Source: Persephonella sp. (lineage in GTDB: Bacteria; Aquificota; Aquificia; Aquificales; Hydrogenothermaceae). Taken from it: a stretch of 48,321 nt of DNA. Of this stretch, positions 39,027-48,321 are shown piece by piece; position 1 is the first letter of the stretch; every line of letters starts with the position of its first letter. Made by a program: the position numbers and the translations under genes. The notes below the pieces were generated by a model. The model saw only the letters and a list, made by a program, of their open reading frames with translations. It searched no databases and had not been told where the DNA came from. The stretch covers positions 1 to 48,321 of the forward strand of contig JALVKE010000318.1 of NCBI GenBank assembly GCA_027028005.1, in the 5' to 3' direction.

Positions 39027-41159
39027 CTAGTTACCAAATTTCAGATCAAATCTGTCAAGATTCATAACCTTATCCCATGCTTTTACAAAGTCAGATACAA
39101 ACTTTTCTTCATCTGATGCGTAAACCTCAGCAACAGCACGAAGCTCGTTGTGATGTCCTATGATCAGGTCAACTCTTGTGGCTTTCCATTTTAGCTTCCC
39201 AGATTTTCTATCATAACCTTCAAATAGATAATGGTTTTCATCTGTAGGTTTCCATTCTGTATCCATATCAAGAAGATTAACGAAGAAATCATTTGTTAAA
39301 GTGCCAGCTCTATCAGTTAACACACCTGTGCCGTCGAATCCGTAAACAGCCCCTAAAACTCTTAAACCTCCAATTAAAACCACCATCTCTGGCACAGTTA
39401 AAGTAAGAAGATTAGCTTTATCAACTAAAAGTTCTTCGGCCTTGGTTTTTGAAGGATCTTTCATATAGTTTATAAATCCATCTGCAAATGGCTCTATGAC
39501 TTTGTAAAACCTTTCTTCTATATCTTCTTGTCTTGCATCTACTCTTCCTGGAGTAAAAGGAACAGATACTTTAAACCTAGCTTCTTCAGCAGCTTTTTCT
39601 ATTGCAGCACAGCCTCCAAGGACTATAAGATCGGCTATGGACACCTTTTTCTTATCAGTATCAAACTCATTTTTTATCTTTTCATAAACGGATAACACCT
39701 TTGATAGTCTTTCTGGATGGTTTACTTCCCAGTTTTTAAAAGGAGATAAACGGATCCTTCCACCGTTTGCTCCACCTCTTCTGTCTGAATCTCTGTATGT
39801 GGATGCAGAAGACCATGCTGTATATACAAGTTCAGGAATGTCTAATCCTGAAGATAGAATTTTTTCCTTTAGAACCTTTATATCATTTTCATCTATCAGT
39901 TCGTAATCCCTTTCAGGCAATGGGTCTTGCCATATATACGTTTCTTCTGGAACCTCTGGGCCAAAATAACAGCTTTTTGGGCCCATGTCCCTATGGGTTA
40001 GCTTATACCATGCAAGTGCAAAAGCTTTCTCAAACTCCTCTGGATTTTCAAGGAAGTATCTTGAGACTTTTTCATATTTAGGGTCAAATCTTAGAGCAAG
40101 GTCAGTTGTCAACATCATAGGTTTGTGCTTTTTATAAGGATCATGGGCGTCTGGAAGCATCTCCGGAGCATCTTTTGCAACCCACTGATATTTTCCTGCA
40201 GGGCTTTTTGTAAGCTCCCATTCATACTCAAATAAAAATTTCAGAAAATAAATGCCAAACCTTGTTGGGGTTAATGACCATACAAGCTCAAATCCAGAGG
40301 TAAATGTATCAGGCCCTTTTCCCGTTTTATAGTTGTACTTCCATCCAAGTCCCTGCTGCTGAACAGGTGCAGCATCTGGAGGAGGGCCTAAATACTTTTC
40401 AGGGCCTGCACCGTGACATTTTCCAAATGCATGTCCACCTGCAATGAGTGCCACAGTCTCTTCATCATTCATTCCCATTCTGCCAAAAGTCTCTCTTATC
40501 TGTTTTGCTGATGCAACAGGATCTGGTTTTCCTTCTGGCCCTTCAGGATTTACATAAATAAGACCCATCTCTGTAGCAGCGTATGGTTTTTCAAGTTTTC
40601 CATCTTTAAACCTTTCTTTTCCTGAAAGCATTTCATGTTCAGGGCCCCAGTCTACAGATTCATCAGGTTCCCAGATATCTTCCCTTCCTCCTGCAAAACC
40701 AACAGTTTTAACTCCCATAGACTCAAGGGCAACATTTCCTGCAAGAATTATTAAATCTGCCCATGATAGTTGTTTACCGTATTTTTTCTTTACAGGCCAC
40801 AATAGTCTTAACGCTTTATCTAGATTTATATTATCTGGCCAGTCAATTCTCAGAGGAAATCTTATGGAACCTGACCTTGCTCCACCTCTACCGTCAAAAA
40901 TCCTGTAACTTCCTGCACTGTGCCACGCAAGTCTTATAAAAAGAGGCCCATAATGTCCAAAGTCTGCAGGCCACCAGTCCTGAGATGTGGTCATTAGTTT
41001 TTCCAGATCTTTCTTCAGCTGAAAGTAATCAATCTGTTTAAACTCTTTTACATAGTTAAAATCCTCTCCGTAGGGGTTTGATGTAGGACAGCTTTGTCTT
41101 AAAGGTTTTAGATTCAACCTTTCTGGAAACCAGTCTGTGATCCATCTCTTTCTGCTCAT
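39027..41159 (-). CDS. katG: catalase-peroxidase
   Basis: [69 protein letters not shown]; start set at [10 protein letters not shown] (GGAGG upstream) rather than the ORF-track 41249. Confidence 0.96.
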   Translation of the reverse strand: MSRKRWITDWFPERLNLKPLRQSCPTSNPYGEDFNYVKEFKQIDYFQLKKDLEKLMTTSQDWWPADFGHYGPLFIRLAWHSAGSYRIFDGRGGARSGSIRFPLRIDWPDNINLDKALRLLWPVKKKYGKQLSWADLIILAGNVALESMGVKTVGFAGGREDIWEPDESVDWGPEHEMLSGKERFKDGKLEKPYAATEMGLIYVNPEGPEGKPDPVASAKQIRETFGRMGMNDEETVALIAGGHAFGKCHGAGPEKYLGPPPDAAPVQQQGLGWKYNYKTGKGPDTFTSGFELVWSLTPTRFGIYFLKFLFEYEWELTKSPAGKYQWVAKDAPEMLPDAHDPYKKHKPMMLTTDLALRFDPKYEKVSRYFLENPEEFEKAFALAWYKLTHRDMGPKSCYFGPEVPEETYIWQDPLPERDYELIDENDIKVLKEKILSSGLDIPELVYTAWSSASTYRDSDRRGGANGGRIRLSPFKNWEVNHPERLSKVLSVYEKIKNEFDTDKKKVSIADLIVLGGCAAIEKAAEEARFKVSVPFTPGRVDARQEDIEERFYKVIEPFADGFINYMKDPSKTKAEELLVDKANLLTLTVPEMVVLIGGLRVLGAVYGFDGTGVLTDRAGTLTNDFFVNLLDMDTEWKPTDENHYLFEGYDRKSGKLKWKATRVDLIIGHHNELRAVAEVYASDEEKFVSDFVKAWDKVMNLDRFDLKFGN

Positions 41160-41192
41160 AATGTCATCCTCCAAAAATAACCTCTTGTTAAT

Positions 41193-41211
41193 AATAGTAA
41201 TGGTTACTATT
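41193..41211. promoter_or_regulatory. inverted repeat upstream of katG (Fur/PerR-type operator candidate)
   Basis: AATAGTAA-TGG-TTACTATT, perfect 8-bp arms within the 120-bp katG upstream region. Confidence 0.5.
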
Positions 41212-41279
41212 AAGAAAGTCAATGGAAATAATGTATAATTTTTTTCCATAGTCAGATATAACAGTTAAAAGAGGAAGAT

Positions 41280-41762
41280 ATGAGACCTTCAATTTTGGAG
41301 ATAAAGCATGAGATAAATAATCTTCTGTTTAAGCTAGAAACCTCCTGGCAGATATTAGAGGATGGTAATGTAAACAGAGAGGAAATATCACAGATATCTT
41401 CAATACTAAGAAAAAACACAGATATATTGAAACAAGTATTTGATAGTCTATTTGCTGTTGAAGCTCTAGAAAAAGGTAAAATGAAAAAGGAGTCTGTAGA
41501 TCTAAAAAATCTTCTTAGGATATATCTGAATATAGATATACCTAAAACAGATATACATTTTTCATCTGATATGTTAAAAACAGCATTAAAAAATCTTCAG
41601 ATGATCAATAAGCCTGTTTCTGTTTCTAAAGAAGATGATAGGCTTATATTGTATATTCAGAAACCAGAAGGCAAGATAGATATATTTTTGCTTGAAGTTG
41701 CAAAGTATATCCTTAATAAGGCAGGTGTGGAGATAGATGAAAAAGATACTGATTGTAGATGA
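41280..41762 (+). CDS. short histidine-kinase-like protein (HisKA-like segment, apparently no intact HATPase)
   Basis: H-box-like IKHEINNLLFKLETSWQIL; no recognisable N/G boxes; ends in LLEVAKYILNKAGVEI; 26-nt overlap with downstream response regulator gene. Confidence 0.65.
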   Translation: MRPSILEIKHEINNLLFKLETSWQILEDGNVNREEISQISSILRKNTDILKQVFDSLFAVEALEKGKMKKESVDLKNLLRIYLNIDIPKTDIHFSSDMLKTALKNLQMINKPVSVSKEDDRLILYIQKPEGKIDIFLLEVAKYILNKAGVEIDEKDTDCR

Positions 41763-43044
41763 TGATAAAGACATTTTAACGCTCCTCTCTATAAAACTAA
41801 AAGGTGAAGATTTTGAAATAGTAACAATTCCATCCCCAATAAAAGCCATAGACTATCTCTCCTATCAGAAGGTGGATTTAATATTAGTAGATCAGAGAAT
41901 GCCTGAGTTGACAGGATTAGAGTTTGTAGAAATTGTTAAGGATAAGTTTGAAGATATTCCTATTATAGTTATGACTGCTCATGGTCATGTGGATGATGCT
42001 GTAAAAGCTATAAAAGCAGGTGCGTTTTACTATATAACAAAGCCTATAAATTACGATGAACTAAAAGCTTTGATACAACAGGGATTAGAAATTTCTTCCT
42101 TGAAAAAGGAAGTTAAACAGCTAAAAGAGATATTAGAATTTAATATAGTGGCTGAAAGTAAAGCTTTAAAGGATATAATAAAAACTGTTGAAAAAATCGC
42201 CCCATTTGATACAACTATTTTAATAACAGGAGAAAGTGGAACAGGAAAGGAAGTTATAGCAAAACTTATCCATAAAAAGAGTAAAAGATCAAATAAACCT
42301 TTTATAGCAGTAAACTGCGGTGCTATTCCGGAAGATCTATTAGAAAGTGAGCTTTTTGGATATAAGAAAGGAGCCTTTACTGGAGCTACATCAGACAAAA
42401 AAGGTCTTATAGAAGAAGCTGATGGAGGGACATTATTTTTAGATGAGATTGGAGATCTTCCTTTAAATCTGCAGGTAAAACTTTTAAGGGTTCTTCAGGA
42501 AGGAGATATAAAACCCTTAGGAGCATCTAAACCAAAAAAAATAGATGTTAGATTTATTGCAGCAACAAATAAAAATCTAGAAAAATTAGTGAAGGAAGGA
42601 AAATTTAGGGAAGATCTGTACTACCGCTTAAACGTTATTCATTTAGAGATTCCTCCTCTAAGAAAGAGAAAGGAGGATATTATACCTCTAGCAAAGTTTT
42701 TTATAAAAAATGTGTCTGCTAAGTACAATATTCCCCCAAAAATGTTATCTAAAAGAGCTGAAAAGCAACTTCTTGAATACCACTGGCCTGGAAATGTAAG
42801 GGAACTTGAAAATATAATAGAGAGGATAATGCTTACTAAAAACAGTTCTATTATCCACTCTATCTTTTCTTCTAAAGAAAAAAAACCAAAATCTTTTTAC
42901 GATGCAAAAGAAATATTTGAAAGAACGTATATAGAAAATTTGCTTAATTTTACGAAAGGAAATATATCAAAAGCTTCAAAAATATCAGGACTTACAAGAG
43001 CCCAAATTTACAGACTAATCAAAAGACATAACATCCAAAAGTAG
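41737..43044 (+). CDS. sigma54-dependent response regulator (NtrC family)
   Basis: REC KILIVDDDKDILTLL...LILVDQRMPELTGLEFV; AAA+ ITGESGTGKEVIAKLIH, ELFGYKKGAFTGAT, DGGTLFLDEIGDLPL; Fis-type HTH NISKASKISGLTRAQIYRLIKRH. Confidence 0.96.
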   Translation: MKKILIVDDDKDILTLLSIKLKGEDFEIVTIPSPIKAIDYLSYQKVDLILVDQRMPELTGLEFVEIVKDKFEDIPIIVMTAHGHVDDAVKAIKAGAFYYITKPINYDELKALIQQGLEISSLKKEVKQLKEILEFNIVAESKALKDIIKTVEKIAPFDTTILITGESGTGKEVIAKLIHKKSKRSNKPFIAVNCGAIPEDLLESELFGYKKGAFTGATSDKKGLIEEADGGTLFLDEIGDLPLNLQVKLLRVLQEGDIKPLGASKPKKIDVRFIAATNKNLEKLVKEGKFREDLYYRLNVIHLEIPPLRKRKEDIIPLAKFFIKNVSAKYNIPPKMLSKRAEKQLLEYHWPGNVRELENIIERIMLTKNSSIIHSIFSSKEKKPKSFYDAKEIFERTYIENLLNFTKGNISKASKISGLTRAQIYRLIKRHNIQK

Positions 43045-43086
43045 ATTAAAATCTATTTAAACAAATTTTCTGGAGATCTTTTAACT

Positions 43087-45150
43087 ATGAAAAAGCTTTA
43101 TCTTCTTTTTCTGTGGCATATGCATCAACCTGAGTATAAGAACCCTTTAACAGATACCTACGAGATGCCATGGACGTTTCTCCACTGTATAAAAGACTAC
43201 TATGAGATGCCATGGCATATTAGTAGATTTAAAAATATAAAGGCAACATTTAATCTCGTACCTTCACTTATAAAACAGATACAGGATTATACAAATAAAG
43301 ATGTAAAAGATAAGTTTTTACTTAGTTTAAAAAAAAGACCTGAAGATTTAACAACAAATGAAAAAAGATTCTTAATTCCTTTTCTCTTTAACGCTAATAT
43401 AAAAACAATGATAAAACCATTTCCTAGATACTATCAGCTTTTTTTAAAAAAAGAACAGTTTACAGGAAATATAGAAAATCTATTTTCTAATCAGGAGATA
43501 CTTGATATAGAAGTCCTTTTTTTACTTTCGTGGACAGGAAATTACCTAAGAAAAAGATCTGATATCGTTAGATCTCTTATAGTAAAATCCTCAGATTTTA
43601 CTCAAGAGGATAAGGAAAAACTTTTAGAAGAACTATTTTCTTTTGTAAAAGAGATAATACCCTTTTATAAAAAACTAAAAGATGAAGGAAAGATTGAGAT
43701 AAGTACAACTCCTTTTTACCATCCTATACTTCCTCTATTGATAGATATAAAATCAGCTAAAGAGGCAACTCCTGAAATAACTTTACCTAAGGTAGAGGCT
43801 TCTTTTAAAGACCATGCAGAGATTCATTTAGAAAAGGCTTTATCTTTTTATAAAGATATATTTAGAGAAGAACCAAAGGGTCTTTGGCCAGCTGAAGGAA
43901 GTATAAGTAATGATACTGTTTTACTATTTTCTAAAAAGAATATTCACTGGGCTGCATCAGATGAAGATGTTTTATTTAACTCTTTAGGAGAAAGGGAAAA
44001 AAGATATATCTATAAGATATACAGATACGAAAACACTAATCTTTTCTTTAGGGACAAAACATTAAGTGACCTTATAGGATTTACGTACAGTAATTGGGAT
44101 TCTAAAGATGCAGCACAGGATTTTATAAACAGGTTAAGGGAAATATATAACGATTTTTCTTTCTCTCCTATGGTTTCTGTTATTCTTGATGGAGAAAATG
44201 CATGGGAGTTTTATGAGAATAATGGATTTGATTTTTTCAACAGTTTATACTCCATTTTAGAAAAAGAGGAATGGATAGAAACAGTAACATTTTCTCAGGC
44301 TCTGAACTTAGAAGAAACAATTCAACTGAGTAACATTGTTGCAGGAAGCTGGATAGGTGGAAATTTTTATACATGGATTGGTCATCCAGAAAAAAATAGA
44401 GGATGGGAGCTTCTCTCTAAAGCAAAAAAATCTTTTGATAAATCTTTAAAAGAGAAGAAAGAAAAAGCTTTAGAGTATATGCTTGTGGCTGAAGGGAGTG
44501 ACTGGTTCTGGTGGTATGGAGATGATCACTATACCCCATATGCAGATAAATTTGATATGCTCTTTAGAGCAAATTTGCAAAAAGTTTATAAGATTTTAGA
44601 GATAGAACCACCTTCAGATATTTTTACTCCTATAAAGAAAACTTTTTCTTCACCATATATACAGTTTCCAAACTACTATGTGTTTCCCTTAATAGATGGA
44701 GAGATAAGTAACTACTTTGAATGGTTAAATGGGGGAATTATTAATCTCACATTTGACGCTTCAGCTATGGATACATCAAAGGTTCATCTTAAAAAACTTT
44801 ATTATGGTTATGATGAAGAAAATCTATATCTGGGAATTGATGGAAAAATAAGGGAGCTTTTAGATAAAGATTATTTTTTATCAATAGATTTTTTAGGTAA
44901 GGAAGAAGAAAAAGTTTTAATATACATAGGAAATAAAAAGCAGATAAAAAATAGATGCAGTGATATAGAGTACAGTTGTAAACATATCTGTGAGATAAAA
45001 ATACCTTTAAAATGTTTACCTTTAGAAGATGATAAGATAGAAGTTTCTTTTGGAATATACAAAAATAACAAACAGATAGAAAAAGTTCCTTTTTACAACT
45101 ATATAACCCTTGATTTATCAAGAAAATTTGATGATGAATGGTTTATCTAA
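43087..45150 (+). CDS. glycoside hydrolase family 57 protein (amylopullulanase/alpha-amylase-like)
   Basis: LYLLFLWHMHQPEYKNPLTDTYEMPWTFLHCIKDYYEMPW, GLWPAEGSIS, VILDGENAWEFYENNGFDFFNSLYS, EGSDWFWWYGDDHYTPYADKFD. Confidence 0.93.
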   Translation: MKKLYLLFLWHMHQPEYKNPLTDTYEMPWTFLHCIKDYYEMPWHISRFKNIKATFNLVPSLIKQIQDYTNKDVKDKFLLSLKKRPEDLTTNEKRFLIPFLFNANIKTMIKPFPRYYQLFLKKEQFTGNIENLFSNQEILDIEVLFLLSWTGNYLRKRSDIVRSLIVKSSDFTQEDKEKLLEELFSFVKEIIPFYKKLKDEGKIEISTTPFYHPILPLLIDIKSAKEATPEITLPKVEASFKDHAEIHLEKALSFYKDIFREEPKGLWPAEGSISNDTVLLFSKKNIHWAASDEDVLFNSLGEREKRYIYKIYRYENTNLFFRDKTLSDLIGFTYSNWDSKDAAQDFINRLREIYNDFSFSPMVSVILDGENAWEFYENNGFDFFNSLYSILEKEEWIETVTFSQALNLEETIQLSNIVAGSWIGGNFYTWIGHPEKNRGWELLSKAKKSFDKSLKEKKEKALEYMLVAEGSDWFWWYGDDHYTPYADKFDMLFRANLQKVYKILEIEPPSDIFTPIKKTFSSPYIQFPNYYVFPLIDGEISNYFEWLNGGIINLTFDASAMDTSKVHLKKLYYGYDEENLYLGIDGKIRELLDKDYFLSIDFLGKEEEKVLIYIGNKKQIKNRCSDIEYSCKHICEIKIPLKCLPLEDDKIEVSFGIYKNNKQIEKVPFYNYITLDLSRKFDDEWFI

Positions 45151-45245
<95 letters not shown>

Positions 45246-45290
45246 AGAGGAGCTTTTATATTATATCTCACTAATTATTTTTTTCAAATC

Positions 45291-47132
45291 CTAATCTGGC
45301 ATTATCCTAATTAAACATTCATCTGGATTTACTGTATCTCCTTCTCTTACATAAACCTCTTCAACTGTTCCATCTATAGGAGAGTGAATCTCATTTTCCA
45401 TCTTCATTGCTTCAACAACAAGTAGAACATCTCCTTTTTTAACTTTATCTCCAGGAGATACTTTAACTGAAACAACTTTTCCTGGCATTGGGGAACTAAT
45501 ATCACCAACATCAACAGCTTTAGGTCTTCCTGTTGTCTGTGCTTCAGATGGAAGTGTTTCTATTTTCTCTCCTACTTCAATCTCTTTTATAGGTTGAACA
45601 ATCGTTTCTTCTAGTCTTCCATCTACTCTTACAAAGTAAGGCGTTCCTCCTTCTACAGGACTACCTACACCTGCAATTTGTATATGATATGTTTCACCGT
45701 GAAGGGTTATATTAAACTCAACAGGAGCTTTTACAGTACATGCTTCTTCCTCTGAAAAATCTTCAATTTCTGGAGGTAAAGCTTCCCCTTTTTCATATTT
45801 TTCTCTCCATTCAAAAAACTCTTTAGCAACTTGCGGGAATAGACAGAAAGAGAGTATATCTTCTTCACTTCTTGCACCAAATTTCTGAGCTTCTTCTGTA
45901 CACTTGTCAAGCTCTGGTTCTAATAAATCTGCAGGTCTTACCTGTATAGGTTGCTCATCTCCAATAATTTTCTTAATGATCTCAGGCTTAATTGGAGCAG
46001 GTGGTCTACCATATAAACCTTTTACATAATCTTTTGTTTCTTTTGTAACAACTTTATATCTTTCTCCCTGAAGAACATTTAATAAAGCTTGTGTTCCAAC
46101 TATCTGAGATGTTGGTGTAACAAGTGGAGGATAACCTAAATCTTCTCTTACCCTTGCAACTTCTAGTTTCACTTCATCAAGTTTATCTAGAGCATCATTT
46201 TCTTTTAACTGATTAATGAAGTTAGACATCATACCACCTGGTATCTGATGTATAAGAACCTGAGCATCAGGCCATTTTTCAGCAGTATCGTACTTCTTAT
46301 ATTTCTTTCTTACTTCTTTTAGATACTCAGCAACTTCCTCTATTATTGAAAGATCGATATCTATCTCATATCCAAACTCTCTTAAAGCGTAAGTCATTGT
46401 TTCAACAGCAGGATGAGCTGTAAGCCAGGACCATGTAGAAACATCCGTATCAATAATATCAGCACCAGCCTCAACTGCTTTTAAATACGTCATCTCAGCC
46501 ATTGCAGCTGTAGATTGGGCGTGAACATGGACAGGTAGTTTTACCTCTTCTTTTAATCTCTTTACAAGCTCATATGCAACTTTAGGAGATAGTATACCAG
46601 CCTGATCTTTTATGGATATAATGTCCACTCCAAGATCCCTAAGTTGTTTAGCAACTCCAACAAAATAATCTACTGTATGAACAGGACTTATTGTGTAAGA
46701 AAGAACACCTTTTACAATCTTTCCTTCCTCTTTTGCTGTTGATATAGCAACTTCCATGTTTCTAACATCATTTAAAGCATCAAATATTCTAAAAACATCT
46801 ATTCCATTTTCAGCAGCCTTTCTTACAAATGCCTCTACAACATCATCAGGATAGTGTCTATAGCCAACAACATTCTGACCCCTTAAAAGCATCTCAAGTT
46901 TTGTATTGGGAGCTACCTCTTTAAACTTCCTTAATCTCTCCCAAGGATCTTCTTTTAAGAATCTCAGGCAGACATCAAAGGTAGCTCCACCCCAGACTTC
47001 CAAAGACCAAAACCCTGCTTTATCTAATTTTTCTGCAGCTGGTAGAAGATCTTCTGTTCTAACTCTTGTTGCTAATAAACTCTGTTGTCCATCTCTTAAT
47101 GTAACATCTGTAAATTCTATCTTTCTTCCCAT
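45291..47132 (-). CDS. biotin-dependent carboxyltransferase subunit (pyruvate carboxylase subunit B / OadA / 2-oxoglutarate carboxylase large-subunit family)
   Basis: FTDVTLRDGQQSLLATRVRTEDLLPAAEKLDKAGFWSLEVWGGATFDVCLRFL; biotin site VVEAMKMENEIHSPIDGTV. Confidence 0.93.
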   Translation of the reverse strand: MGRKIEFTDVTLRDGQQSLLATRVRTEDLLPAAEKLDKAGFWSLEVWGGATFDVCLRFLKEDPWERLRKFKEVAPNTKLEMLLRGQNVVGYRHYPDDVVEAFVRKAAENGIDVFRIFDALNDVRNMEVAISTAKEEGKIVKGVLSYTISPVHTVDYFVGVAKQLRDLGVDIISIKDQAGILSPKVAYELVKRLKEEVKLPVHVHAQSTAAMAEMTYLKAVEAGADIIDTDVSTWSWLTAHPAVETMTYALREFGYEIDIDLSIIEEVAEYLKEVRKKYKKYDTAEKWPDAQVLIHQIPGGMMSNFINQLKENDALDKLDEVKLEVARVREDLGYPPLVTPTSQIVGTQALLNVLQGERYKVVTKETKDYVKGLYGRPPAPIKPEIIKKIIGDEQPIQVRPADLLEPELDKCTEEAQKFGARSEEDILSFCLFPQVAKEFFEWREKYEKGEALPPEIEDFSEEEACTVKAPVEFNITLHGETYHIQIAGVGSPVEGGTPYFVRVDGRLEETIVQPIKEIEVGEKIETLPSEAQTTGRPKAVDVGDISSPMPGKVVSVKVSPGDKVKKGDVLLVVEAMKMENEIHSPIDGTVEEVYVREGDTVNPDECLIRIMPD

Positions 47133-47432
47133 ATTTCGTGCTCCTAAAGAAAATTTCTAAAATAAAGAAATGAGGTTTTATTATGATTGATTGAATATTA
47201 TACAATAGATTTGAAATGCTTTTACTAGGGGTTTCTACAAAATTAGTTAATGTAAATTTTATTTATATCAGAAATTTTCTCCTTGTAGCAAAGATAAAAA
47301 AACTTTACAGATAAGCTCCGACAAAGCCCTTCTCTTAAAAAGCTTTTTTTTAAATTATAACTGTCTCTAATTAGAGAACTTCATCTAAGGAAAAGTAACA
47401 CCTGTACTCTACATCCAATTATAGAGGTAAGG

Positions 47433-48321
47433 TCATAATGAAATTCCCATAGCTTTTAAATTAGCTTTAGCCTTTAAAATTGTTTCTTCATACTCTTTTT
47501 CTGGTACAGAGTCGGCTACTAATCCACTACCAACATATATATAACATTTATGATTTTTAAAAATAGATTGTCTTATTGCAACACTCATAACAAAATCCAT
47601 ATTTGGTTTAATTAATACCGTAGCTCCACAGTAAACAGATCGATTATATTCTTCAAGTTGATTTATTATCTCAATGGCTCTTTTTTTTGGTGCTCCTGTT
47701 ACCGATCCTGGAGGAAATGTACTGTTTATTATTTTTTCTAAAGAGGGATCTTTTTCTAATGTTCCTTCTACAGTTGAAACCATCTGATAGAGTGAAGAAT
47801 ACTTCTCAATATTAAACAGTTTCTTTACCTTTACATTTCTTGCTATCTTATTTAAATCATTTCTCATTAAATCTGTTATCATCAGGTTTTCAGCTCTTTC
47901 TTTTTCAGAGTTTTTTAATTCATTAAATAGCTTAATATCTTCTCTACGATCATTTCCTCTTTTTCTAGTTCCTTTTATAGGCTTTGTTATTAATTTGTTA
48001 CCCTTCTTTTCTAAAAACAGTTCCATAGAACCAGATATTAAAGAAAAATCCTTCTCTTTAATCAACATTAGATAAGGAGTAGGTTGTGTGTTAATTAAAT
48101 TAAAAAATATATCTTCAGGATAAAAGAAACCATCTATTTCAAACCTATGGGTTATATTCACCTGATATATATCCCCTTCTTCTATGTATTTTTTAACATT
48201 TAAAATATTTGAAATATATGCATTTTTATTAGGAAATTTTATATTTTTTATAAAATTTTCTGCAAATTTGCCATTTTTTGCGTTTAGTCTTTTATAATTT
48301 TTAAAAAAAGCAAAATATATA
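47433..48321 (-). CDS. pabB: aminodeoxychorismate synthase component I / chorismate-binding enzyme (partial, N-terminus beyond window)
   Basis: KPIKGTRKRG, ENLMITDLMRNDLNKIA, FPPGSVTGAPKKRAIEII, YVGSGLVADSVPEKEYEETILKAKA; reading frame stays open upstream of 48161 (SNILNVKKYIEEGDIYQVNITHRF) to the window edge. Confidence 0.92.
   Translation of the reverse strand, partial: IYFAFFKNYKRLNAKNGKFAENFIKNIKFPNKNAYISNILNVKKYIEEGDIYQVNITHRFEIDGFFYPEDIFFNLINTQPTPYLMLIKEKDFSLISGSMELFLEKKGNKLITKPIKGTRKRGNDRREDIKLFNELKNSEKERAENLMITDLMRNDLNKIARNVKVKKLFNIEKYSSLYQMVSTVEGTLEKDPSLEKIINSTFPPGSVTGAPKKRAIEIINQLEEYNRSVYCGATVLIKPNMDFVMSVAIRQSIFKNHKCYIYVGSGLVADSVPEKEYEETILKAKANLKAMGISL

Noticed and set aside
39767-40081. 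+ strand ORF of 104 aa antisense to katG
   Set aside because: Overlaps an unambiguous katG coding region; likely chance open frame
41160-41249. N-terminal 30-aa extension of katG in the ORF track
   Set aside because: Covers the operator-like repeat and lacks KatG homology; a GGAGG RBS precedes MSRKRW at 41159
44789-45121. - strand ORFs opposite the GH57 gene (also 32640..32879, 20909..21136, 23318..23766, 42051..42398 and similar)
   Set aside because: All are fully antisense to strongly supported genes, with biased hydrophobic/Ser compositions and no motifs

Overview
This 48.3-kb AT-rich chromosomal window looks like a Hydrogenothermaceae/Aquificales-type thermophile. Lineage is inferred from the Aquifex-like thioredoxin-fold 2Fe-2S ferredoxin, one motA with two motB genes, BioW, archaeal-type DHQ synthase and a stand-alone Pol I-type exonuclease. 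It is densely packed with mostly housekeeping genes on both strands. These include ybaB/dnaX, bioW, plsC-like, ispH, PilZ-motA-motB-motB, gmhA, rsh, ferredoxin, nrnA-like/nth/5'-3' exonuclease, gap, thiS, GH15, cysS, ubiE-like, DHQS-II, an MCE protein, an RND efflux tripartite set, malic enzyme, katG, an NtrC-type regulator, GH57, tRNA-Ser(GCU), a biotin carboxyltransferase and partial pabB. I found no CRISPR array, prophage or intact transposon. The most interesting items are: (1) a single-gene fusion of a PLD-superfamily nuclease domain to a HerA-type hexameric ATPase (19984..21936), divergent from gap across an 18-bp perfect palindrome; (2) an orphan protein built from two HepT/DUF86-like HEPN repeats whose RNase motifs both look degenerate (37833..38690); (3) a GC-rich, hairpin-rich intergenic block next to it (about 38739..38854), possibly a structured ncRNA or an IS200/IS605 right-end relic; (4) a miniature histidine-kinase-like protein apparently lacking an ATP-binding domain, translationally coupled to a sigma54 response regulator (41280..43044); (5) a multi-hairpin intergenic region at 7966..8117. 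All functional statements come from reading the sequence; no searches were run.
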